From Sinorhizobium numidicum (GTDB lineage: Bacteria; Pseudomonadota; Alphaproteobacteria; Rhizobiales; Rhizobiaceae): a stretch of DNA of 64,000 nucleotides. This document shows positions 18,017 to 26,860 of this stretch, one piece after another (position 1 is the first letter of the stretch; the number at the start of each line of letters is the position of its first letter). Where the stretch lies: assembly GCF_029892045.1 (NCBI RefSeq), contig NZ_CP120367.1, forward strand, positions 62,001 through 126,000, written 5' to 3'. The notes beneath the pieces were generated by a model. That model was not told the origin of the DNA, did not search any database, and saw only the letters and a program-made list of their open reading frames with translations. The translations under genes and the position numbers were made by a program.

Positions 18017-18460
18017 TCAATGTGAACCAGCAAGGTCATTGTAGGGTCGACGACCGAGCCAGGCATGCCGCTCCGCCTCATTGTCGGCACAGAAAGCTTG
18101 CTCTGTGCGAAAACGCGCAAGCTCGGCCTGCGTCGAGATGTGAATGAATGCGCAATGCTGTGGATCGACCCGCGAAACCGTGGCGTGCAGCGCGGCCGGC
18201 CTCGCCACCAGGACATAAGGCCTGCGAACATCGTCTGGCGTCGCATTCCACCAAAGAGCTGAGCATGCGGGCGCCTGCACGTAATCGATCCCGACGGGGT
18301 ACCTCATTGCGCTGGCCGGAGAGTAGGTCTGCTTTCCCGGCTCGCCAGACCTTCTTCCAGGAATTGGGAACGTCAGGGTTGGGTCGAAACGCGTCGATCC
18401 GCAGCTCCGAGGTAAGGTCTGGAAATGGTGCAAACCTGCAGCTCGGCGGCATGTATGCAT
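18017..18460 (-). CDS. Hypothetical protein, weakly supported
   Basis: A 147-codon frame. Its second half (VSRVDPQHCAFIHISTQAEL and following) has a protein-like composition, but no family is recognised. Overlapping frames on the same strand compete with it. It ends just upstream of the cyclase gene on the same strand. It may be a genuine unknown or a relic; confidence is low. Confidence 0.28.
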   Translation of the reverse strand: MHTCRRAAGLHHFQTLPRSCGSTRFDPTLTFPIPGRRSGEPGKQTYSPASAMRYPVGIDYVQAPACSALWWNATPDDVRRPYVLVARPAALHATVSRVDPQHCAFIHISTQAELARFRTEQAFCADNEAERHAWLGRRPYNDLAGSH

Positions 18461-18562
18461 GTCCGCTTCTGGGATAGCACCGTGCTCTAGTCAGTGTCCG
18501 ACTTGGGGCGCAAACTAGCCATCCAGCGCGTTGGCGCTAGACTTCCGCTCTCCACCCGATTC

Positions 18563-18591
18563 GGACCTTGGCGTTCTGAGGTTCGAGGTCC
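18563..18591. repeat. 29-base dyad repeat GGACCT-N17-AGGTCC, copy 1
   Basis: A 29-base element with inverted ends GGACCT and AGGTCC. It matches a second copy at 20740-20768 in 24 of 29 positions, including the same 17-base spacing. Both copies lie outside genes, on either side of the lectin-like gene. Its role is unknown; it may be a regulator site or part of a dispersed intergenic repeat. Confidence 0.5.
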
Positions 18592-18719
18592 GCATGGGGC
18601 CAGCATCGGCAATTCGGGAGTTATCGGCGAGCGCTTGGGTCGCGAACCGAAATTCGGTAGCCTCCGCTCCGCGCGGGAAAGCGCCCTTTCCGGTTATCGA
18701 AAAGAGCGCCGCATGATTC

Positions 18720-19067
18720 TTAGGCTTTGGCTTTCCAGTCGGCTTCGGTTTTCTCGATAACCTCAAGGCGGGTCTTCTCTTTCAAGAGCGGTAGGCTCAT
18801 GCTGCGCCATTTCAGCGCCGCGAAAAGCTCCTCCTTGCTCACGCCGCCCTCACGCAAGAGCATTTCCCGGGCAATCGTCCATTTGCTCGCTTTCGCCTGC
18901 TTCGCGGCGTCGGCCGGCTGCCCCTTAACTTTCCGGCTCCGTTTTGCCGGTTGGTCTTGCTCGCCGCTCGCCTCAACAATGGGCGGCTTGGCGGCCAGAT
19001 TCATGGCCGGCAATTCGATGACCTCAGCAGCCGCCTCCCAGTGGCGCTCTGAGCGCATCATGTACAC
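18720..19067 (-). CDS. Conserved-looking small basic protein, hypothetical
   Basis: A 115-residue protein, rich in Lys, Ala and Glu. The N-terminal half is low-complexity and basic (KRSRKVKGQ, AKQAKASKW). The C-terminal half reads WTIAREMLLREGGVSKEELF and continues to KWRSMSLPLLKEKTRLEVIE, which resembles a winged-helix-like or DUF3489-like DNA-binding segment. That suggests a small nucleic-acid-binding protein, but I cannot name a family with certainty. It is a lone gene. Confidence 0.5.
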   Translation of the reverse strand: MYMMRSERHWEAAAEVIELPAMNLAAKPPIVEASGEQDQPAKRSRKVKGQPADAAKQAKASKWTIAREMLLREGGVSKEELFAALKWRSMSLPLLKEKTRLEVIEKTEADWKAKA

Positions 19068-19330
19068 CTCAGGAAATCACGTTGCGAACGAACCGCACCG
19101 ATGCTTCTCCGGGATTGCCCAGGGGCACCGCAAGGACCCTAAGAATTTAGGGGTTTCACAAACATGTTAACCAGCCGCCGGTTGCAATCTCAACTTTAAG
19201 TACGAGACCTGTAAGAAACTACGGTTACCAATCCCTCGCGCTTTGTTTAGCTTTTAGCAGTTGGTGCGGATCTCAGGACGTCGAGAGCGAAGTGCCAAAT
19301 TCGTCATCCAATCTTCGGAAGGAACAACCA

Positions 19331-20089
19331 ATGGCTGAGCAAGAAAAGTCGGTCCTGTGGACCGGCACACTCGAGGCGACGGCGGAAAAGGGTGTGAACA
19401 CCGGCCTCACTCTTAACACGAGGGACCCCAAGATCACGATCACCGTCAAAGGGTCGGCAAAAAACGGGCCGGCCGCCCCGGCGGTAGGTCCTGAGGGAGA
19501 TCCCAACAACAAGGACCCAAACGCACTTCTGCCCGGAACGAATATCGGCGCAGTTCTGATGCGGATTGGCGGCGGGCAGGCTGGCGGCGGCCCTATGAGC
19601 CCCGTCGGCAAGGGACTGTCCGATTGGACGATACGATACGACGGCGGCCTCACATTCTTCTACAACGATGTGCCGGGTGAGTTTGGCAACAATTCGGGCT
19701 CGTTCGACATCGCGGTCTTACGACAACTCAAGTGGAGCGGCACGCTGCAGGCGACGGCGGAAAAGGGCGTGCAAACAGGCGTCACCGTAAATACGAGAAC
19801 AGACAAAATTTCGGTCACTGTCGCAGGGTCAGGCCAATGGGCTCCCCAATACCCGGCAACCGGTCCTGATGGGGATACTCAACATAAAGACTCGCGCGTG
19901 CTTCTGCCCAGTGCGAATCCCGGCGCAGTTCTGATCAAGATCGGCAATGGTCCTTATAGGGTCGTCGGCACGGGAAAATCCGATTGGCCGGTGCCCGAGG
20001 ACGGCGAAATCGCATTCTTCTATAACGATGTTGCGGGTGACTTTGGCGACAACACCGGCTCCTTCGCGATAACGCTCTCGGTAAATTAA
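19331..20089 (+). CDS. Tandem LecA/PA-IL-like lectin-fold protein
   Basis: A 252-residue protein made of two copies (about 9-129 and 134-250) of a ~120-residue domain. Each copy ends in a signature very close to the calcium/galactose loop of Pseudomonas lectin LecA: YNDVPGEFGNNSGSF and YNDVAGDFGDNTGSF, against YNDVPGTYGNNSGSF. Loop Asp and Asn residues are kept in copy 1, but LecA Thr104 is Glu or Asp. Tyr36 and Gln53 equivalents are changed in both copies; His50 is kept only in copy 2. There is no signal peptide. The start with AAGGA upstream (MAEQEKS) is preferred to one 13 codons earlier. Sugar specificity is probably altered. Confidence 0.82.
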   Translation: MAEQEKSVLWTGTLEATAEKGVNTGLTLNTRDPKITITVKGSAKNGPAAPAVGPEGDPNNKDPNALLPGTNIGAVLMRIGGGQAGGGPMSPVGKGLSDWTIRYDGGLTFFYNDVPGEFGNNSGSFDIAVLRQLKWSGTLQATAEKGVQTGVTVNTRTDKISVTVAGSGQWAPQYPATGPDGDTQHKDSRVLLPSANPGAVLIKIGNGPYRVVGTGKSDWPVPEDGEIAFFYNDVAGDFGDNTGSFAITLSVN

Positions 20090-20167
20090 CCGCTGATCAG
20101 CGCGCCGGCTTTGATCGGCCTGAAGCTCCTGGTCCGGCGGGCTAGGGCAAAGCCATCCTAGCTCCCC

Positions 20168-20196
20168 CGAGCCCGCTCGCCGGGCTCGGCCCTTTC
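20168..20196 (+). terminator. Rho-independent terminator after the lectin-like gene
   Basis: A perfect 8-base-pair stem, CGAGCCCG (20168-20175) with CGGGCTCG (20181-20188), has a 5-base loop and is followed by CCCTTTCGCTTT. It lies 79 bases beyond the lectin-like stop codon and indicates a single-gene transcript. Confidence 0.65.
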
Positions 20197-20227
20197 GCTT
20201 TGAAGGCGAGTTCAAACTCGTGTTATC

Positions 20228-20600
20228 GTGGCGGCGGATGAAAGCCCGGCGGGCGGCCCCATTGTTGTCAACAAGAAGCGCCGGAAGATCGAAAAGCCGG
20301 CCGCCGACCCAAGCAGCGCCACAACACTGGTTTAGGACTCATCTGAGGCGCTTCACCAGATGGCGCAAGGCAATGTCGACATCACGGTTTTCCATAACTC
20401 GACGCAGCAAGGTATCCAGGCGATCGACGTGATGGCCAAGCTTCTGAAAAGGAAAAGGTAGAGCCGGTCACCTGGGTTCCGTTCGAACTCGTGACCAAGG
20501 CCAATTCCGCGGAATAGGCCAAAAAGTAGCTCGGCTCAAAGCGGAGTTGTTTCAGGAGCCGGCGCAGAAGCGTGAAGCGATCGATCGCGGCTCCGTCGTC
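20228..20600 (+). pseudogene. Broken small protein, possibly phasin-related
   Basis: A GTG-started frame of 35 codons (starting VAADESPAGGPIVVNKK) meets a TAG at 20333 and continues in the same frame for 41 codons. The continuation contains EALHQMAQGNVDITVFHNST, then QGIQAIDVMAKLL. That segment resembles the helical core of phasins, the proteins that coat polyhydroxyalkanoate granules. Further sense-like segments follow in other frames. The internal stop and shifts indicate a pseudogene; the phasin link is tentative. Confidence 0.35.
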
Positions 20601-20739
20601 CACTGAGAATAATTACCCTTCCCGACCAAACGAACCGCATACCCTCCACGCCTGCGGTTTCGAGGAGGGGCAGGTGTTGTCGCCTGCCCCTCGGCGGGCG
20701 TTGTCCGAGCATTTCGAACGGCTCCCATCTACCTGATCT

Positions 20740-20768
20740 GGACCTCAGCGTCCTGACGTGCGAGGTCC
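20740..20768. repeat. 29-base dyad repeat GGACCT-N17-AGGTCC, copy 2
   Basis: The second copy of the element described at 18563-18591, with five base differences, all between the conserved ends. It lies just before the IS110 remnant, so it is not part of the lectin transcript. Confidence 0.5.
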
Positions 20769-20809
20769 ACGGCCAAAGCGGACTTTCCCACTTCCTTTCG
20801 TCAGCGACC

Positions 20810-21640
20810 GCTAATGGGATGGACCGGCTGCTTCCCCGGCGGGTTAGTCTGCAAAGACTGTTGCCCGCGAAGAGAAGGAGAAGCAGCCATGAAAATCCAT
20901 ACTGAGAACACAGCGCAAGCCCTGGCGACGATCGGGATCGACATTGGCAAGGAGGTCTTTCACGTCGTCGGTTTCGATCCCAACGGGAAGATCGCCTTCC
21001 GCCGGAAAATCAAACGGCTGGCGCTTGCCGAGATGTTCCAGAAACTGCCACCCTGCGGCTGCTCATCATCGGCAGCATGGCGGTCATAAAACAGGCAGCA
21101 AGGCGCGGCGCACCGAAGGGCTCATGGCTGGAACAGATGCTGGCGCGCAAACCGCGCATGCTGGTGGCGGTCGCGCTCGCCAACAAGATGGCACGGATCG
21201 TATGGGCGCTGCTCATCAATCAGGAGAGTTACCGAGCTCTGGCCGCGGTCACGGCGTAAGCCGGGCCGGCCAGGGGCCGTCGGAGACGTGGTCGGTCGAA
21301 GGAGGGTATGGCACAGCAGTCGGCGAGACGGGGCCGGAAGAACCAGGGCTCACCACCGTGCCAGCGAGCACGCTCAGGGTGATATGGTTCCGGTTCGCGC
21401 ACTCCCATACGGGCCCGCAGCCTTTGCGCTGCATGAAGAGGCCGGACAGATGGCAGCATCCGACAACGTGCCACCCGCCGAAAAACCGCTTGCGTCTGAC
21501 GGGGCGTCCACAGATGGGGAGCAGTCGTCGGCTCTGGCTAGCACGAACGGCGGCCGTGCGGGACAAAAGCCGCCGTTGAGTTGCTGAGGCCAAACACAAG
21601 GCCAAGTTGATCTTCCAGCGCGCGAACCTGCTGAGCAACC
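20810..21640 (+). mobile_element. Deleted IS110-family element
   Basis: This is an IS110-type element that has lost most of its transposase gene. The leader before the start and a long non-coding tail remain. The tail, from 21260 to about 21640, has no gene. The boundaries are approximate because IS110 ends lack strong inverted repeats. Confidence 0.6.
20889..21259 (+). pseudogene. IS110 transposase, internally deleted
   Basis: The first 56 codons encode the N-terminal start of an IS110 DEDD transposase (ATIGIDIGKEVFHVVGFDP), including the first catalytic Asp. After the PPC-GCSSSAAWRS point the frame changes and only the C-terminal tail remains (RKPRMLVAVALANKMARIVW). About 250 residues, holding the remaining catalytic and the Ser-containing region, are missing. 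It cannot be functional. Confidence 0.85.
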
Positions 21641-21646
21641 CACGCT

Positions 21647-21811
21647 CTACACTGCGAGACTGTAGGCGGCGCGCTTAAGCGCGTCGCCGAGCATCGAGAC
21701 AATGTCGTCGATCTGGGCTTTCTCTGTGATGAGCGGCGGGGACAGTGCGATGATGTCGCCTGGAGCCGGCGTGGTGCGACCTGCCCGGATGGCCAGTTCG
21801 CGCCAAACCTA
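21647..21811 (-). pseudogene. C-terminal fragment of a class III aminotransferase
   Basis: Fifty-four codons ending at the stop 21647-21649 read VWRELAIRAGRTTPAPGD, then IIALSPPLITEKAQIDDIVS and a final GDALKRAAYSL. This is the standard end of class III (omega-type, PLP-dependent) aminotransferases. A stop precedes it in frame, and the PLP lysine region is absent. It lies between the IS110 remnant and the protease-like gene and is probably a leftover from a deletion. Confidence 0.6.
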
Positions 21812-21879
21812 GCCGTGAGGCCAGTTGGACGGCATGGTGAAACAGGCGAGATTCCTCAGATGGATTGAGGAGAAAGACC

Positions 21880-22752
21880 ATGTCGAAAGCCAGCCTTGCC
21901 GACTTCTCTCGAGAGATCGCCGGCCTTGTCGCCGCCGCCGCTCCGGGGATCGCCGCCGTCCATGCCAGCCGGCATAATTCTTCGAGCGCCGTCCATTGGC
22001 GTGAAGGATTGTTCGTTGCCGCGAGCGAGGCGATCGAGACCGAGGAAGGCATCGCATTGACTTTACCGTCCGGCGACTCCGTGGCGGCTGAATTCGTCGG
22101 GCGCGACCCAACGACGGGGATCGCGGTGCTGAAATCGGATGTGCCTGATGGCGCGCCGGCTCTGAAACCTGCCGGGCGGACAGAGGCAGGGAATCTTGTC
22201 GTCGCTGTCGGCCGGGGGGAAGCTTCTACGCTGGCCGGCTTCGGGATTGTCAGCGAGGCCGGACCCCCTTGGCGCAGCATGCGTGGCGGCCTGATCGACC
22301 GGCGCATCCGCCTTTCCGCGAGCATCGACCCGCGCGCCGAGGGCGGTGCGGCGATCGATGCCGAAGGTGGCTTCATCGGACTCGTCCTGTTCGCCCCCCG
22401 CCGGCGCGCTCTTGTCATTCCGGCCGAAACGGTCGACCGGGTTGCGGCAACGCTCGCCGAAAAGGGCCATATGCCGCGCGGATATCTCGGAGCAGGGTTG
22501 CACCCGGTGCGTCAGGAGAAGGCGCGGGGCGCAATGGTGATGAGCCTCGAGGCGGGCAGTCCGGCGGAGAAGGCCGGGCTGATGCTTGGCGACATCATCA
22601 CATTCTGGAATGGCGAGACGGTGGAAGGCGTGCGGGACCTGATCCGCCAGATCGGTCCCGATAGTGTCGGCAAAACGGTGGCACTCGGAATATTGCGCGG
22701 TGGTGAGGCGCGAAACCTCGACATCGTCATCGGCGCACGCCCGCGCTCCTGA
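21880..22752 (+). CDS. HtrA/DegP-like protein with PDZ domain and no catalytic triad
   Basis: A 290-residue protein built like an S1C serine protease followed by a PDZ domain (about 200-285, GYLGAGLHPV...GSPAEKAGLMLGDII). All three catalytic positions are changed. The usual NHVV His is Glu50 in AASEAIE, the DLAVLK Asp is Gly80 in DPTTGIAVLK, and the GNSGG Ser is Glu154 in AEGGAAID. It has no obvious signal peptide. GAGGAG lies seven bases before the ATG. The LuxR gene follows after 17 bases, so they form an operon. It is likely a peptide- or protein-binding scaffold or signal receiver, not a protease. Confidence 0.82.
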   Translation: MSKASLADFSREIAGLVAAAAPGIAAVHASRHNSSSAVHWREGLFVAASEAIETEEGIALTLPSGDSVAAEFVGRDPTTGIAVLKSDVPDGAPALKPAGRTEAGNLVVAVGRGEASTLAGFGIVSEAGPPWRSMRGGLIDRRIRLSASIDPRAEGGAAIDAEGGFIGLVLFAPRRRALVIPAETVDRVAATLAEKGHMPRGYLGAGLHPVRQEKARGAMVMSLEAGSPAEKAGLMLGDIITFWNGETVEGVRDLIRQIGPDSVGKTVALGILRGGEARNLDIVIGARPRS

Positions 22753-22769
22753 GCGACAGGTGAGGATCG

Positions 22770-23342
22770 ATGGCCGAGCGCTCGCTGACAGTCATGATAG
22801 CCCTGTCCGATCCGGAGCATGCGGAGGAATTGGAACATGCTCTGGGGGAGCGCGGTCATGTGGCCGTAGCGACGTCTTTCGATGTCGAGCATCCGGAGGA
22901 TTTCGATGTGGTCGTGACCGATGGCGAACCTCTTGATGCAGCGACGCCGCATATCGTGCTTGGTGCAGCAGCCTCGGGGGGCAACATTCATGCTGTGCTG
23001 CCGCATTCCGCGGATGCTGCGCTCATCGCTGCCGCGACGACGGTCGTCGCGGCAGGATATCGCCTGTCAGCGGTTGATGCTGGAGAGGCAAGCGAGACCG
23101 CTGATACGGAAGCGGCAGTGCTGCCGAGCGACGCGCCTCACAACCTGTCACTCAGCCCCCGCGAATTGGAAACGCTTGCGCTGCTTGCTGACGGGGCCTC
23201 GAACAAGGTGATCGCCCGCCAGCTCAAAATCTCGGTGCATACCGCGAAATTCCACGTCGCTGCAGTGCTTGCCAAGCTCCATGCGCAGAACCGCGCCGAC
23301 GCTGTGGCCATAGCGCTGAGGCAAGGGCTGCTTTACGTATAA
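22770..23342 (+). CDS. LuxR/NarL-family regulator with a degenerate receiver-like N-terminus
   Basis: A 190-residue protein. The C-terminal LuxR helix-turn-helix is complete (about 125-188): LSPRELETLALLADGASNKV, followed by ARQLKISVHTAKFHVAAVL. The N-terminal ~110 residues resemble a CheY-type receiver in order and length (LTVMIALSDPEHAEELEHAL), but no clear phospho-acceptor Asp pocket or conserved Lys was identified, and the domain is short. It follows the pseudo-protease gene by 17 bases. It is probably an orphan regulator not controlled by phosphorylation. Confidence 0.82.
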   Translation: MAERSLTVMIALSDPEHAEELEHALGERGHVAVATSFDVEHPEDFDVVVTDGEPLDAATPHIVLGAAASGGNIHAVLPHSADAALIAAATTVVAAGYRLSAVDAGEASETADTEAAVLPSDAPHNLSLSPRELETLALLADGASNKVIARQLKISVHTAKFHVAAVLAKLHAQNRADAVAIALRQGLLYV

Positions 23343-23412
23343 CGCTCAGCCAGTAAGTGTGAGAACTGCAACGGCAGCGCCAGGTGCCTTCGGGTCATAG
23401 GGGTCGCGCCGC

Positions 23413-23900
23413 TCAGCTGCCAGTCAGCACGATCAACTCGCCCACCATCGACGGTGAGTCCCACACCGAAACTCAAACACACCCGCCTTATCAGCAGTGA
23501 AGCTTACGGTAGTGAGCTGGCCGCGCTTGACGGTGAAGTTAATATCGTAGCCGACAATCTCGCTCGGATGCTCCGCGCCGTTGACACCAAGGATCTCGAG
23601 TGTGACCTCGTCGCCCTGGTTCACGATAATCTAATTGGGCTCCCAGCGGTAGGTCGATACCTCCCACCGGCCCTCGGCATTGGGAGCTTCGAGTCCGTAG
23701 CCCTTACCCTCCGGTAGGGCGGCGCTCGGGAACGGCTCCTTGTCGACCGTCGTCCCGCCCTTGGCCTCAACCGCGACCATGGTGATAGTGCGCTTCATGC
23801 TGGCCGCTTCCGCGGAACCGGCCACCCCTCCCGTGGTCAGTGCCGCAGCCAAAGCAAGCCGGACCGCCGCTCCGCCGGCCGCGATACTATGCCTGAACAT
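23413..23900 (-). pseudogene. Broken periplasmic cupredoxin
   Basis: The gene begins with a signal peptide (MFRHSIAAGGAAVRLALAAA) and continues as a cupredoxin. A TAG at 23631-23633 interrupts it after STYRWEPN. The same frame resumes with IIVNQGDEVTLEILGVNG and the copper-site segment FEFRCGTH. A shift near the end moves the last residues (PSMVGELIVLTGS) to another frame. Cys, His and Met of a type I copper site can be read across the breaks, so the ancestor bound copper. Two independent lesions make loss of function very likely. Confidence 0.8.
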
Positions 23901-24238
23901 TTGAAATCTCCCTTAGTAAGATTTGCACTCCTCCACGAGCGCTGTGCCATCGCTCAGTCCTGGGGCTGAGCGTCGTACAAGGGAGACGCGCGAACGCTCC
24001 CGATTCACTGTGCATGGCTGGATTCGAGCATAGCGGTGATGCGGGCCGCCGCGTCCAGCTTAGAATATGTTGCGACGACTGGCTCGCGCTTTGACTTTTG
24101 GCCCGTAAGAACTTCGAAGGGTCAGTGCGCTGTTCGTCTTCGCTCGCGAGCGGGCCTCTGTCCCCGAGTAAGTGCTCGGAAAACGCGAAAGAGGGGCCTG
24201 CTCTGATCCCGCCCAGGCAAATCCTCTTTCCAAGGCCA

Positions 24239-25663
24239 CTAGACGTCATAATATAGGACAAACTCGTATGGATGCGGGCGCATGCGTATCTCCGTGATCT
24301 CGTGCGAGCGCTTGTACTCCACATAGGTGTCGATGACGTCTGTCGTGAACACGTCTCCCGCAAGGAGGAACTTGCAGTCCGCCTCAAGCGCATCAAGAGC
24401 CTCGCCGAGCGACGCCGGTGTCGACGGGATTGCGGCGCGTTCAATCGGCGGCAGATCGTAGAGGTTCTTGTCAATCGGATCTCCCGGATCGATGCGGCTT
24501 CGAATGCCGTCGAGGCCGGCCATGAGCATGGCGGCGAAGGCCAGATACGGATTGCAGGAAGGATCCGGGCAGCGGAACTCCACCCGCTTGCTTCCGGGGT
24601 TGAGCGAGTACATCGGGATCCGGCACGCCGCAGAGCGGTTGCGGCGCGAATAGCCGAGATTGACCGGCGCCTCGAAACCCGGCACGAGCCGCCGGTAGGA
24701 ATTGACGGTGGGAGCGCAGATGGCGAGCAGTGCTGGCGCGTGCTTGAGGAGCCCGCCGATATAATAGCGCATCACTTCGCTTGAGCCGGCATAGCCGTCG
24801 CCTGCAAAGATCGGGCGATCTTCCTGCCAGATGCTCTGGTGGACGTGCATGCCCGAGCCGTTGTCGCCAAACAGAGGCTTCGGCATGAACGTTGCGGTCA
24901 TGCCGCGGCTGCGCGCGACATTCTTCACGACGTATTTGTAGATCATCACGCTGTCGGCCATGCGCGTCAGCGTCGCAAACCGCATATCGATCTCGCCCTG
25001 GCCGCCGGTCGCGACCTCGTGGTGGTGCGCCTCGACCTCAATGCCAATTCGCTCGAGGAGCGTCACCATTCTGGTGCGCGTATCCTGAAGGGTGTCGGCA
25101 GGCGGGACAGGGAAGTAGCCCTCTTTCGGGCGCAGCTTGTGCCCAAGGCCGGTTCCGTCCCTCGCCCTCCAGTTCGCCTCGACGGCGTCGACCTCGTAGT
25201 AGCCGTAGTTGGTGCCCTGATCGTAATGGACCTCGTTGAAGACGAAGTGCTCGAGTTCCGGGCCGAAATAGGCCGTATCGCCGATACCGGTCGTCTTGAG
25301 ATAGGTTTCGGCCTTTTGTGCGATAAAGCGCGGGTCCCGGCTGTAGGGCTGGACGCTGACTGGGTCGAGAATATTGCAGATCAGGACGAGCGTCGGCTCC
25401 TCCGTGAAAGGTTCCAGGAACGTAGTGGTCGGATCTGGCACGACGAGCATGTCGCTTTCCTGTATTTCCTGGAAGCCCCGAATGGACGAGCCGTCGAAGC
25501 CGATGCCATCGGTGAAGCTGTCCGCACTGATGGCGCCTGGCGGCACGGAGAAATGCTGCCACAGGCCGGGAAGATCTACGAACCGAAGATCGATCATCGC
25601 GATCTCGCCGTCCTTTATCGTCCGCAGAACGTCATCCGGGCTGGTGTAGCTAACGTAAGACAT
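24239..25663 (-). CDS. glnA: Type I glutamine synthetase
   Basis: A 474-residue GSI enzyme, which makes glutamine from glutamate, ammonia and ATP. The signatures [28 protein letters not shown], the ATP/metal region [16 protein letters not shown] and [15 protein letters not shown] are all intact. NLYDLPP near the C-terminus marks the tyrosine adenylylation site typical of the GSI-beta type. The gene lies 10 bases after the ybaK-like gene on the same strand. Rhizobia usually carry a chromosomal glnA too, so this may be an extra copy; the linkage to an editing enzyme is unusual. Confidence 0.95.
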   Translation of the reverse strand: MSYVSYTSPDDVLRTIKDGEIAMIDLRFVDLPGLWQHFSVPPGAISADSFTDGIGFDGSSIRGFQEIQESDMLVVPDPTTTFLEPFTEEPTLVLICNILDPVSVQPYSRDPRFIAQKAETYLKTTGIGDTAYFGPELEHFVFNEVHYDQGTNYGYYEVDAVEANWRARDGTGLGHKLRPKEGYFPVPPADTLQDTRTRMVTLLERIGIEVEAHHHEVATGGQGEIDMRFATLTRMADSVMIYKYVVKNVARSRGMTATFMPKPLFGDNGSGMHVHQSIWQEDRPIFAGDGYAGSSEVMRYYIGGLLKHAPALLAICAPTVNSYRRLVPGFEAPVNLGYSRRNRSAACRIPMYSLNPGSKRVEFRCPDPSCNPYLAFAAMLMAGLDGIRSRIDPGDPIDKNLYDLPPIERAAIPSTPASLGEALDALEADCKFLLAGDVFTTDVIDTYVEYKRSHEITEIRMRPHPYEFVLYYDV

Positions 25664-25673
25664 CGCCGCCTCC

Positions 25674-26246
25674 CTACCTCATATTGGTCCGTCGAAGCGA
25701 GGCCGGACCTCGACTGCGCCGCCGGCCCTTCTTCCGGCTGCGTATCACTCGATCATCTCGCCGTGCCCGCGGACCCCGGTTGCGAGCGCTGAAATTCCCA
25801 TGAAGCGCCTCCCGCGTGAGCCGCGCAAACTGTGCCTGGCTCATATGGACCAGGGTGGCGTCATCGCCGCCCTCGAAATAAACCTCCGGTTGTTCGCAGA
25901 CACTATCCTCGATAATGATGTCCAGCCCGTAGCATTCGCCGATCGGGGGAACAGCGCCGTGTGTGCAATCCGGGATCAACTGATCGAGCTCATGATCCGT
26001 GGCGAGCGTCAGCTCCTCGCCGAGTGCCGCTTTAAGTTTCCTGAGCTGCACATGGCGGGAAGCAGGCAGAATGGCCAGAAGATAGCCGTCGCGTCTGCGC
26101 AGCACGACGCCTTTGGCTAAGAAGCGGGCTGCGACGTGGCAGGCGCGCGCGGTAGACATCGATGATCTGGTCGGCCAATGCTCGACCAGATCGTACTCGA
26201 CGCCCTTGCGATCGAGATATGCCTGGAGTGTCAAGGCAATGGTCAC
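25674..26246 (-). CDS. YbaK/ProX-type aminoacyl-tRNA deacylase domain protein
   Basis: A 190-residue protein whose first ~150 residues are a YbaK/EbsC domain. Markers are the early [15 protein letters not shown], the [18 protein letters not shown] strand pair and [15 protein letters not shown], with the GAVPP-type loop. Such domains hydrolyse wrongly charged tRNAs. The C-terminal tail is highly basic ([12 protein letters not shown]), possibly an RNA-binding extension. It is the first gene of a unit with glnA. The exact tRNA substrate is not evident. Confidence 0.85.
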   Translation of the reverse strand: MTIALTLQAYLDRKGVEYDLVEHWPTRSSMSTARACHVAARFLAKGVVLRRRDGYLLAILPASRHVQLRKLKAALGEELTLATDHELDQLIPDCTHGAVPPIGECYGLDIIIEDSVCEQPEVYFEGGDDATLVHMSQAQFARLTREALHGNFSARNRGPRARRDDRVIRSRKKGRRRSRGPASLRRTNMR

Positions 26247-26546
26247 AATCCCACCCTCCCTAGGGCGAGACCTTCCATCGTGAGGCCCCGTGCTTGCGTC
26301 TCACGATGCTCAACCAGCTAATATAACACGTCGCGGCTCTCGCGTTCCAACTGTTCAATTCGCGGCGAAGGTTTGTGGCGCAATACCCTGTCCGCAAGCG
26401 GACCTCGCGGTCTTCCAATGGCCGTTTGGTTCAACAACCATCGATCTCCGCTGGGCCACCTCGGACCGGGCTTGAACAACCCTGTTGGCGTCCACGCATG
26501 GTTGGGGGCGTTGCCTCTAAGATGTGACAGCAATCGGACGCGGATC
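26247..26546. other. Upstream region of the ybaK-glnA unit, no gene recognised
   Basis: About 300 bases upstream of the ybaK-like gene. A frame from 26373 crosses much of it, but only its distal part looks protein-like (see next entry). It presumably contains the ybaK-glnA promoter; no operator was identified. Confidence 0.4.
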
Positions 26547-26729
26547 GGTCGTTCGCCAGAAAATAGGACATATGATCTGGACATGCTGACGCCGGTCGCT
26601 ACGCGGGGCTGGGATTTCCCGTTGTCGATGGTCGCCAGTCGCTTGCGCTGCCCGCGGTGCGGTTCAAGGTCGATGACCGTCGTCTTCATGCCCCCGTCGG
26701 ACAGCGACAGGCGGAGAGGGGCTGCGTGA
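26547..26729 (+). CDS. Short zinc-ribbon-like protein or fragment
   Basis: The end of an open frame that starts upstream at 26373 reads YDLDMLTPVATRGWDFPLS, then RLRCPRCGSRSMTVVFMPPS. The CPRCGS knuckle followed by a beta-strand resembles a group of small rhizobial zinc-ribbon proteins, which normally have a second CxxC pair earlier; only a lone Cys is seen there. The start is uncertain. A terminator follows at 26823, which supports transcription. Confidence 0.4.
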   Translation, partial: GRSPENRTYDLDMLTPVATRGWDFPLSMVASRLRCPRCGSRSMTVVFMPPSDSDRRRGAA

Positions 26730-26822
26730 GGGGAAGACGCGCTGACAGAGTTTGCGTAAGGCCACTGTCATCTCGCTGTAACAAACAAGACGCTAAATTA
26801 GCAGCCCGCACACATAAGACTC

Positions 26823-26858
26823 GGCCCCTCCCTAAACCGGAGAGGGCCTTCTTTTGTT
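26823..26858 (+). terminator. Rho-independent terminator
   Basis: A stem of GGCCCCTCC (26823-26831) with GGAGAGGGCC (26839-26848), one bulged base, is followed by TTCTTTTGTTT. This is a classical intrinsic terminator for transcription from the left. It lies directly downstream of the zinc-ribbon-like frame. Confidence 0.7.
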
Positions 26859-26860
26859 TG

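Noticed and set aside
23887..24474. 195-codon frame on the - strand at the 3' end of glnA
   Set aside because: It overlaps the intact end of glnA in another frame and has unnatural composition.
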